Under the pieces are notes generated by a model that saw only the letters and a program-made list of their open reading frames with translations, did no database searches and was not told the DNA's origin. A stretch of DNA of 64,000 nt from Pyrocephalus nanus (Eukaryota > Chordata > Aves > Passeriformes > Tyrannidae), in contig CM076279.1 in the NCBI GenBank assembly GCA_038380795.1, forward strand, positions 1,131,001-1,195,000, in the 5' to 3' direction. This document shows, one piece after another, positions 42,901 through 54,900 of this stretch; position 1 is the stretch's first letter; every line of letters begins with the position of its first letter. The position numbers and the translations under genes were made by a program.

Positions 42901-45900
42901 CATGAGATCTGAGAGCCCCTTGCAGGGCCTAAAGGGGCTCCAGGAGAGCTGGAGAGGGTGTCCCTGCCCATGGCAGGGGGTGGAACGAGATGAGCTTTAA
43001 TGTCCCTTCCAACCCAAACCATTCCATGATTCTCTGAAGTGAGAGTATTTCGGATCCGCTCCGGTTGTGCACGTGTTCCCTGATGCTCCTCAGGACCAGA
43101 GCTGGATCCAGGGGCACATCCCAGAGCTGCCCAGGCCCTCAGCCCTTACCTTGTAGAAGACATCAGGCACGTACTGCTCGCTGCTGGACTCCTTGGCATA
43201 GCCCAGCTCGGGCGCATCCCGGCAGGGCAGCAGGCACTCGTCCCGCACCAGGGCCATGCACTGGTTCGACACCTGGTACCCCTCGAAGTGCACCTGGTTG
43301 TCAGGACCGCCTGGAGAAGGAGAGAGTGGTCAAAAATCCCAGAGGTTGGAAAAGAGCTCCAAGATCGAGTCCAACTGTGCCCGACCCCCACCTTGTCACC
43401 CCGCCCAGAGCACTGAGTGCCACATCCAGTCATTCCCTGAACACCTCCAGGCATGGGGACTCCATGTCACAACCCTTTCCATGAAGAAATTCTTCCTGAA
43501 AATCCTGCATGGGGGTTATTTCCCCAGTGTAACTCTGAGAGCAGCATTGAAGTTGGACTCGATGAGTTTGGAGCTCTTTTCCAGCCCTAACAATTCCAAG
43601 ACTCCATGAATTAGACTCGGGGGTCTTGCTAACAACAAGAAACACCGAGATGAAGCTGCTGGTGCTGCTGCACAGGAAGAATTTTAGGCAAGAATTCCCT
43701 CTAAGCTGCACATTTCTCTAGTCATACACAGTTCCAGAGCAATCCCAAGAGCACAGACCCAGGGGACAGCAGGAATGCTCTGCTGGGAGCTCCAAGGAGA
43801 GAAGTTGCCCTTTTGGAGGCTCTGACAGCATCACCCTCCCACTGCCCTGCAGGTGTCTCCTCCTTTTCCAAACAAAAGCCAGGCAGAGCCTTCCCAAGAA
43901 ACCCTGAGCTGCAGATCCCCTGGTCATGTCAGGCTTAACAGTGTTTTCTCAGCCTGTCCTGGATGGCTCGGTGGAAATCTGACATGGAAAGTGGGAATTA
44001 AGAGCCTGGCTCGTGGAGGGATCACATGCTTGGCGCTTTCCTTTGGATAATGTAAGCAACATCAGGCCATGTGTCACTGGAATACAACTGGAAAGAGAGG
44101 ATAGAGGCAGATGGTAGGAAAACATTACTATTTCCAAAGCTAGGAATTCAGGAGGGGATAGGAATTAATCCACGGAGAGGATTTAAAGGCAAAGTTGAGG
44201 CAAACTATCCAAATACATTTCTGTGGCACAAAAGGAAGGACTCAAGTGTTTAAATAGAAACCTGCTGGGCTGATTGAACATAGGAGAATGAAATTAGCTG
44301 GAACAGCAAAGAGGAAATATTCCTTTTCTACCCTTTGATCTGTAACCTCAATCACTCACTGCTCCAGAACAAACACTCCTAGAAATTAAACATAGACCAG
44401 GACGGGGGGAAGGCCTGAACAAAGTGTGTTTGCTCAGTAAAACACCTTGTTTAAAAAAAAAAAACCCTGAAATAAATATATATATAAAAAAGGAGAGAGA
44501 CACAGATCTATCTTTAATGAGAGATGGATGTGTTTAGCAGTCTGGAATGTACAGGAATGGGCCTGTTGACTGAAAAAGAGCTTTTTCACTGAAAAAGGGC
44601 CCCGGGAAGCCTTACAAAGCCGGGCTCAGGGCAGGCAATATCCCATCCCACTTTCACTTTTCACACTGGATGTTATTTGGAAGTCATGAGGGTTTTTCAT
44701 TGTGTTAAACAGACCCAGAACTCAGCGATTCTGCTCCAGGGAAGGTTTAAATGAAGACATGTGTCATCCCGTGGAGAAGAGCAGAGTGAACTGGGAACAC
44801 TCCAGCCCTCCCAGCACATGCCAGTGTCCCCCCTCCCAGCCCAGCCCATCCACGGTGCCTCTGGAGACTCCCTGAAAATGGCTAAATCCAGAGGTTTTAA
44901 GCATAACCACTTTGCAGGCGCTTCTGCTCCTTTCAGCCAAAAAAACTATGTTTTCAAACCCCACGTCAGGGTTTCCCTGACAGCGACACAAGGGAGATAA
45001 AGGTCCCTCCTGAACCTCCTGAAGGAGGAATCAATCCACAACTTTAAGGATCTGGATTGTTGTGGTTCTGCACTGCTGCTTCCAGGCAACAGAATGTGGA
45101 GCTTAAAGATGTGAAACAGGGAAATGAGACCCAGGTATTGCCCTGGCTGCAGGCAGAGGGGGATTTCTGGATCAGAGAGGTGGGTCTGAGCCTCATAAAA
45201 GTTTCTTTATATAGTTGTAAAGGAAAAAAAAAAAAAAAAAGGTAAATAAATAATGAGTAAATAATTGTAGAGAGGATAGAACTAAAAATGAAAAAGTATT
45301 TTAGTACCTAGAGTAAAAACCCTTGTTCAACAGGACAGATGGGGACCAGGGCGTGTGATTTTTGGCATATTCTTCTACTAACAAGAGGTAATTCAGGTGT
45401 AACCCAGAGAGCTGGGGCCAGTTTATACCTGTAGCCACAACCGTGACAAACTTGGATCCAAAGTGCCCATCTGGGGAGAGGCGACAGATGTTGGGCTGCT
45501 GGTTCTGGAAGTTGCCAGCTGTGATGCACTCCTCTGCACTCAGGTAATACGTGTCCTGAGGGGAGAGCACCAGTTCCAGTCAGCGAAAGGACAGCGTGAC
45601 GTAGCCCAGACCTATTTCCCTGGGCTGCAGCCAAGGAAAACGACCAACACCCCAGGAAAACACGCTTTCGTGGAAAGCTGCTGCAGAGCCCGGGACAAGA
45701 ATGTGACCTGTCAGCTCCCCAGCCCTGAGCTGGCTCAGGACTGTCCCTCGCAGAGTCCCACCCACATTTACACACCTTTTTTTTTTTTTTTATTAAACTG
45801 AAGTTTCACTTTCCAAATATGGACATCACTGGGTTTACAACCACGGGAAGCTGAGGAGGTCGAAGTTTGAGCCACGTATGTGTCACAAAGCCCAGCCCAT

Positions 45901-48900
45901 GGGAACATCCTCTGAGTCACTCTGGCTCACTGGGTTTGCACCTCACACCCCCCCACTCCCTCCACTCCATGGAGTTCTATTAAACCTAAAAAGGGCAGGG
46001 TTAGATGGGAGGAAATCCTTCCCTGGGAGGGTGGGGAGGCCCTGGCACAGGTTGCCCTGGCTGAGCAGCTGGAATGAGCTGGGTCACACCTGGATCTCAC
46101 CTTGTTCCTGCTGTATCGAACGGTGCCTTTCCGTGTGTCCTCAGAGACCAGGTCAGTGAATATCCACCCGACCTACAAAGGGTGATGGAGAACGTTGCTT
46201 TAAGGAAAAAAAGGACAAAAAAAAAAAAGGGAACAAGAAGGAAACCAGAAGAGCTTATACATTTTCAGCTCATGGGACACGATGTTCTTGGCTCCCCTCG
46301 GCCCTGTGCACGCTGCCTGCAGGGAATGGCTCTCCCAGCTGTGCCGGGCTCTTGGAATCCCATTTCCAGGAGCAGCAGCATGCCAGCTGGCTGGCCAGGG
46401 CACCTGCAGTGTTGTGTTTCACTATGGAATATTTTTCATGGAAAGATCTGGAGGCTGCAAGAGGCCTCTGTGCCTCCCACCCCCCCCCCCAAGCAGAAAG
46501 CAATTCCTACGGAGCGCTCGGAGCAGCTCACGTGGTCCCGGTTTGAACCTCTCACATGATCCCAGTTTGAACCTCACAGGCTCTGGTTAGGAGGGAAGCT
46601 CATACTGGAGCGTGATTCATTCCAAACTGGAGTCTGTCCCGACCCAAAAAACGCGTTCCTGCTTTCTGTGGTTGCACAGTGGTGTGTGCATGTACACACC
46701 AACAACCCCTGGAGCGTGCACCCCTTCCACACGCGTGTGCCATGTGTACACACACCTCGGGATGAACCCTCTCCGCCCCTGTGCCAATCCCAGCCCCCAC
46801 AGCATTAACCCTCCCGAGGCAGAGCTCCCTGCAGAGCCCAGACAGAGCAAACCCTGCAGCCAGCACTCGGTGACGTGTTAAATCCTGTGGATTAAAAATA
46901 TCTGATGGGAGAAGCGGAGGGAAAACATGGTAATAAATAAAACACACAGAAGTCTTGCTCCAGCCTCTGGCGAGGGGTGAGATCTTATCTGGGAGAACAA
47001 AGCCCTCCCCACAGATGTTTACAGTCTGCACTGAGCCTTCTCCCAGTCGTGTTTTCTTTAGCAAGTCAAATCTTGTTTGTGTACATCCCATTCCTGGCAT
47101 TCCCACCATACCAACAGCGCTCCCAAACCGGAAAATATCAGCGCAGGTTTGGGGATGTCAGGAAACCAGTGGATCCTGATGGAATGACTGGCAGGAAGTG
47201 AGGGGGACCTGCACCCCTAAACCAACACACAACTGATTCCCTATAGCACCAAGAGACCCCACAGAGGGGAACAAAATCCAAGGGGAGCCCCTGCTGCTGG
47301 AACCGGAGCATGAAGGCAACTCCAGCTCCATCTGTGCCAAATTAGCACTTTCCTGGGAGATGGTCCCAGGAGTGGCTCCTGTCTGAGGGGAAAGAAAGGG
47401 AAGATGGTGTTTCTGCTGCTTTGCTCCAGCCTTTGATGTCCCTCACGACTCTGACTGAAGCTGCACTGCCCTGGGAGGGGCCTGTGCTCAGGAAAACCCT
47501 CTGGGGTTTTATACATGAAGATGTATATTTTATACCTAACAAAGCTGCTGACACTTAAGTGAGATTTGGGTAACCCAAAAGGTGTTGGTCTGCTGCCTTC
47601 CTTCCCTGCCACACACAGACACACCAGATCCAACATCCTGACCTTCCTCAGGCCGAGCTTTGCCGCGATCTCATCCACGACCTCGGCTTTTGGATCCTCC
47701 AGGATCTCCAGGCTGTTCTGTGTCCCGATCTGCAGCAGAGAGACACTTGTTAGTGAGAGAGAACAGGATAAAAAAACCCAGTACAACCACTGTGGGGAGT
47801 GAGGCAGAGCATGGCAGCAGTCTGGTGTCACCCCAGAGACCTCCCCTTGCAACTCTGCTCTCACACACACACATTCCCCCTCCACTGGCAATCTGTTGGA
47901 TTTCACTCTGGCAATGCTGCAGGAGTCACCAGGAGGAAGGAAGCACAGGAGGAGGGCTCAGACCGTGTGAAGCCAAGCGGTGCCGTGCCCCATCTAGTGG
48001 GGACTCCAGCCCAGCTCACCCTCAGCCTCTCCACTGTTCTCCCTTCAGATCATTTGGATTTCATTCTGTCTAATTAAGCTGCTTAAGTTTTCCCAGAGAG
48101 CTGGGAAGGAATTGAAGCAAGGGCTGCAAACGTTTTTTCCTAGCACAGAATTTCTTGGAAAATTTCCTGGAAATCCAGGAAACAAGGGAAGATGAAAAGT
48201 GAAATCCACTTTTACAGTCACCCTGGATTTAAATAATTTGAGCACAGAGTAATGCAAAACATATAACGTAAATATAAATAGATACTTAAAAGAATATATT
48301 AATAAACATATAAAATATATAAGCATTATGAAATAAACATAATAATATAATAATGTATTATAAATATATAATAAAAATAACATAAATAAGAATAATATGA
48401 AAAAAAGGGGGGGGTGAGCCAACAAAAAGCAAATCTGGGTTTAAAAATCTTTCAGTGGCAGTAGCGGATGGTGACATTAAGGACATAAACCCCACCATCA
48501 TCTGCTCAGGACAGTTTTCCTCAGGGAGCTGCAGTTGGAAACACGTGTTTCTGTGCCCCACAACCACGAGGGGACCCCGGGGGCAGGTGGGGCTCACCTG
48601 GGGGGGTTCATAGATGGCCGCCACCTCCGCCCGGATGCCCAGCGGGATGTCTTTGTGCTCCGTGTACCGGCCGTACAGATATCCCAGATGCTGGTTCCCT
48701 GTCTTCCTCCAGAAGTCTAGGAAGCGATCTGCAATTGTGTGGTTCTCAAACATGATGTTGTCAACATGCCTGTATTTCTGTTTGACAAAGTTCAAGCGTC
48801 AGGCCGTCCTCCGCTGGCTCCGGTGCCTTCCCAGGACTCACACCACCCCTCTGGAGCGGGATCCTGCCACAGCAGGCGTGGGGGACACTGGGGGCTCCCT

Positions 48901-51900
48901 CCCTCTGCCCTCTGCTCAGCTCCCACCCCTCAGCACTGCTCCCTGCCCAGCAGGTCCCACCACGGGCTGGAGCGTGGAATGTGCTGAGCACCCCCAGCAC
49001 CTCGGGGTCTCTTACTGGGACCTTCACCCCAAGAGCCTTTGCAGGTAAAATGACACTGAAATTCTAGAGGAAACAAGAAGCTGAGTGGCCTTTTGGATCC
49101 CCTGAGGAAAAACAGGAGGGTTCATCACTAGTGCTGCCAGCTCAGTCCCTCCATGCTGGGAGGAAACTGCTGACCCAGGACATTTTTGACCCCTTTTTCG
49201 CAAGGCCTGAAGAAGCTGGACAGGATTTCTCTGACCCCTGGAGGCTTCGTGCTCCAGGCTGGCTGTTCTGGAAGTCACCTCTCCCAAAAGGGAAGCCAAG
49301 GCCCCTGTGAGGTGCCACGAGCTCCGTCTCACCTGTCTGTTGAGGGTGATGGCGCTGGGCTGGCACTTGGTGCAGATCCCCTCTGGCCAGGGAGGGTGTC
49401 CCTCGCACCCTGACTTGATCTTACAGCTGATGTTCTCCAGGGCTACAAACTTCCCCCTGGGAGAGGGGGAAAGAGAGAGGGGGGAACAGAAAAGGGGGGG
49501 AAGAGAAGGGAAATGGGGGAAGAGAAGGCTGCTGTTACCACAGCAGATGCTTTAGGAGCAGTAATTTATGGAGCATGTGGGAAGGAACAGGTTGTAGCAC
49601 TCGGGCAAACCAGAGCTTCTTTCATGTTTATGAGGCTTCCTGGAAAGGGAAGTTCCCTTCAAATGGAAGTGCCACGGACTTGGGCTGCATCTCCCAGAGA
49701 GATTTAAAAAATCCCAGTGGTATTTAGGAACAGCATGGAGATTACACCTCTGTGTAACTTATGTCCATGGAATTTGAGAACCAGGCTTGGAGCTGGGTGT
49801 AACTAGGGAACCTCTTTCCTTCCATCTGGCCTTTTCCCCCCATCAGGAGTGTTTCCTGGAAGTAATTACATTTGCACAGAAAAAAAGGAAAACTAGAAAG
49901 AATAAAATCCCTAAAATAAAAAGCCATATTTATTATTTTTCCCTGCCTTTTCCTTTTTCATTTTATTTCTCAACATGTTGCTTCCTCCTCAGTTTGCCAC
50001 TCGATCATCGTGTCCCACCCTGAGATCTGTCTGTACTTCCATTTGTGTTTTAAAAAGAAAAAAAAGAAGCTACAACCAGATTCCCTTAAACCCAGAGCTT
50101 TTCTTACTTGTCTGCCCCTCCGGTCAGCTTCCTGATGTAGGCATGGAATGACATGTGCTTCACAGGAGGCTCCAGATGGTTCAAATAATCCTCATCGAAC
50201 GGCTGCCAAAAACACCACACAGAGCAAAGGCAGGTCAGGCACCTGTCTGATAACACCCTGATCACTGAGCAAATGGATGTTCCAGAGTCAACCCCACCAA
50301 TGTGGAAGCAATCAAGGAAATTGAGGCTCATTTTCAAGGCAGCTACTACGGGGATACAAACAGTGCAGCTTCACAACGGCGAGTTTTATGGTCGCCTCCT
50401 GCTCTGGTAACAGATTGGCTCCACAAATCAGAACGAGCCTCAAAGGCAAAGAGCCTTTTCCTTTCAATATCTAACAGCAAACAAGGAGCCAGCTGCTCCA
50501 GCACGGCCAAGGGCTTCCAGAGCACTTCCAGCAGTGGGGAACAGCCATCCTGGAATGGCCAGGATCCCCTTTGGAGGGGTGGCTGCTGCTTCACGCCATA
50601 AATTACACAGCCCAGCACGTTTGGAGGCTAAAGCTGCTTCAGGCTGAACAATCATGAAATCATGGAATGGTTTGGGTTGGAAGGGACCTTAAAGCTCATC
50701 CAGTCCTACCCCCCTGCCTTGGGCAGGGACACCTTCCATGATCCCAGGTTGCTCCAAGCCCCGTTCAACCTGGCCTTGGACACTTCCAGGGATCCAGGAA
50801 CAGCCACAGCTGCTCTGGGCAACCTGTGCCAGGTGGTTCGACTGGGAAGTGCTGGGACAGAGGAGAGAGGGGATGAAACAAGAAGATCCAGGAAAAAATG
50901 AAGAGGGAGGAAAAATGGATCACTTTTTAAAGCACTTTCTGTTAAACTCATTATTGCAGAAAACCATCATTAACCAGGATAAACCCAGGGTCACACAGGC
51001 CTGCAGCTTTGGTGACCCCAGAGCCAGCAGTGCACAGCAGGCTTTGGGCCTGGGAAAGTGTTCCACTCCTAGGAGAAGTGTTCATGCTGGGAGAAACTGG
51101 TGTGAGTTTGTAGCACCCTCCTGGGGCTCTTACCTCGAGTGGGACACAGTGAACGCATTTACCCAGGGGGCCGTGACGACACCTGGGCAGAGGGAGAGAG
51201 AAAGGGGGTTAAATCTCACTTAATAATGGGAAAATCAGACTGTAAGACTTGCCTGAGTAATTCTGGTGTGGAAGACCTACATGAGCCTTCAGCAACTCTC
51301 CATCTCCCCAGGGAATATTACAGAGGGGTCAGAGAATCATGGAATGCTTTGGGTGCAAAGAGACCTTAAAGATCGTCCAGTTCCAACTCCTGCACCTTCC
51401 ACCAGCCCAGGTTGCTCCAAACCCTGTCCAACCTGGCCTTGGACACTTCCAGGGGTGGGGCAGCCACAGCTTCACTGCATAACCTGTGCCAGGGCCTCCC
51501 CACCCTCACAGGGAGAATTTTTTTTTTCTAATATCTAACCTAAATTTCCCCTCTTTGAGTTTGAACCCATTCCTCCTTGTCCTGTCACTCCAGTTCCTGA
51601 TGAATTGGACTTGAATTATCTTGGCCAGGTTGAAGTTTAAACCTGAGAGTCTTGGATCAAGATCAAACCCTTATTATGTCCCTGGGAAGGGGCTCTGCTG
51701 TCCCACAGAATTCAAACCCTTCAAATTCAAAGAATTTCCAGGTCATGTGGCAGGGCAGGTTTTAACAAAAAGCCACCCAAAACATTCATCCTTTATCAGG
51801 CACTGGAGGAGGGGCTGGAACAACCAAGTGTGTGTTTATCAGGCAGATAAACCCTGCTGGGTAGAGTTAAGAGGGGAAAGCATCTCTTTCTGTGGTGATT

Positions 51901-54900
51901 GCTTTAAAACAACTCCTAAAATAACAATAAACTCCCCCAAGCACTCAGTCAGTGCTGCTTTCCAAAGGAAGGGCTCTGGAGGTTGGTGTGTGCAGAGAAT
52001 GGATAGGATCCAGTTGCAAGATTGATTTTAAGGAGGTTTTGTGGCAGATAATGTACAGAAAGGAGCCCTAAATGCTGCTAATGCACTCAGCATCTTTCAC
52101 TTGAGATTGATCCACCCTCCCAAACCCAGGAACAAGCCCAGACATCTCCTTTTATCCTCAGTACCCACCCCTGGGCTTTGGCTCCCTGCTAAGAACAACT
52201 TCATTGATTCCTTGAAAGGTGTGGGCCAGTTCAAGACAATGTTTTGACCACAGAGTGGTGGGTTTTGCCTTTATTACTTCAATAATGTGACATCCCATCA
52301 TTTATGGTCAGCCTGGGAAGGTCAGAGAGGATTTTCCACAAATGTCCCTGCTGCTGCAGCACTGAGGATAAACCATATGGGGGACAACAGCACAGGGAAG
52401 GGCAGATGATTCTGTTTCAGCAAGAATTCCTGGTTGCCTTTAAAATTTTCCCTCAAACCCTTTCAGGAGTCTCTTTCCAGAGGGTTCCAGCCCCAAGGCC
52501 ACAACTGGGACCGAACTGGGACATTAATGCTGAGCAATAAAACCCCATCACCCACCCAGAGGATGTTTCAGCAGCACCAGCATAGATTTTGGGTGGCTTT
52601 AACCCATTGTTGTATTATTTTTACACAACTAGAAGCTGCTTTGTTTCCCAAAGCCTCTTGCACGGAGGAGCTTTGGAAAGTTGGACTTTGGTGCATTTTT
52701 GTGAGCAAAAGGGGCTCCCTGGTTTCACAAAAGGTCAGAAAGGCACGTGATGGAGGGGAAGTAAAAAACTAAGCAGGGGAAGACCCAAGTCTCAGTTCCA
52801 CATCTCTGCCATGGGACACTTCCACTCATTCCCCTCGCTTCTGTGCTCCCCCTTATGAGGAGTGGCTGGATCTGAAGGCTCAGAGTGCTCCTGCTCGGGA
52901 CATTCCCTGGCTGCTGGGCTCAGACATGACATTCCAAACTCTGGATACAGCAGGAACACACACAGCTCCCCCACACTCACAGCTGCTGGTCTCGGTTCCG
53001 GTAAATCTTCCCATCCTGCTTGATCAGGTACTGGTCGATCTCATCCTCCACCACCTGGGGGGCACCCCCAGGCCGAGAATTCTGGGAGACAGAGGTGTCC
53101 ATGGTCTCTGAGGAAGAGCCAGCTGGGCTCAGGGGGTACAGGAACAGCATATCCCCGTGCCTGCAGGGGTGGGAGACAGCACACAGGTAGTGGGAGGGGT
53201 GGGAAACAGCACCCAGGAAGCTGGAGCTGCTTCCCAACAGCCAGCCAACCTCCTGGAACATGGGGGAGCATGGAATGTGTCCCAAACTATAATCAGACCA
53301 GCTCAGGTGGCAGTTGGAACCTGCTCCATCAGCCACCTCTTCCTGCTGCTCTGCTCATTTGCCACAATAAATGCAAACCCATCAGGAGACAAAACTGAGG
53401 GGAAAAGATGGAGAAAAAGGCAAAAGGAGCCTATGGAGAGAGGCTACAGCTCCAGGAGGGAAAAGAACTAGTGTGGATCCTGCATGGATCAAGTCACAGC
53501 CTTCCCAAGGCAGCTGCCAGCTGGCACATTCCAGGGACACGCTGCACATGGGGTGTGATTTTTCCCACTGCTGCCCATTCTGGAAGCTCCAAGCAGAGCT
53601 CCCCACGCTGGACAAACCCTTTCCCGTGGGGACTCACTTGATTTTGAGCAGGTTGAGGGATTTGTTCTGGGCTGCTGTGATCTCCCCCGTCCTGTTCCTG
53701 TTGGTGTACACGGAAAAGCCATTATTCCTGAAGCCAAATTCCTTGGCGACCTGAAAGACAGGGAAAGAGGACAAGGGGTGAGGTGTCTGAGGGCTGGAAG
53801 GAGCTCAGAGCCAGAGCTGATCCCAGGGAACTCCTACTGCAGGAATTCAGCACAGTTCTGAGCTCAGGATAATGGGGAGACATGGAGGAAACACCTGGAA
53901 ACAAAAGCTATGGATTAAAACAGGAATTTAAACAACCAGAACGTGGCTCTCCCTCACACAACACAACTGCAGAGTTTGATCTAAATCCAGGCAAGCACTG
54001 CAGGACTGCAGGGAGAAACTTCTCCACTATCCCAGTTCTCCCTGTTTTCTCGCTCCAGCCACACCAGCAAGTCATTCCCATCCTCCTGGGACCAGAATTC
54101 CTCAATCCACCTCTGTGGATCTTTTGCCCTCAGCTCTGCTCCCACCGACCTTTTCCCACTGTTCTGCCTGTTTTTCCCCACTTTCCTCCTCAGTCAATGG
54201 CCTTTATTTTTAATAATAAAAATAATCCCTGTGGCTCTGGGGACAGGGAATGCCCCCAGGACAAATGTGATGAGCCACAAAGAACTGTCACATGAGCAAA
54301 GCCATGAAAAGCAGTTTTTTTTCCTGTCAGCTCCACTGTGATTTGCAGCAGTGAGTGATCTGTGTGAATGGGACCCTTTCACGGGAATCAGCTCCTGCTC
54401 CTCGGGCCACAGAGCTCCATTTTTGGGGCAGACAAATCCCACAACTCATTAACAACAGGTTTGAGTTGATTCCCGACTCGATTCTACCCTGGGCACAGCC
54501 AGAGTCGCTTTTTTAGGGCTTTTTCCTGGATGTGGTACAAGAGACAGGGAGGATTATCTGGTCCCTTATTCCTTGCACACTTCTGGAGCTTCCCTGGAGC
54601 AGATCCAAGTTAATTCCCTGTAGGGAAGCAGCAATCTGATGCCTGTCTAATTCCAGCTGTCCCCCTAAACACCAATCCCACCCCCTGGGTGAACATTCCA
54701 GTGTTAAAATCCACAGCACAGGTAGGAGACACCTGGATCAAGATAAACCACGGACCTCAGGTGGGAAAATTTCCCCCTTTTCTCTTCCAAGCAAACCCTG
54801 GAAATAAACCCACACAGGTCTTGTGTTCAGCTCAGCCAGAGGACAGAACCTTCCCCAGACCAAGAGGCCATTCCAGGTGCCTCTGTCCTGGCAGGAAGTG

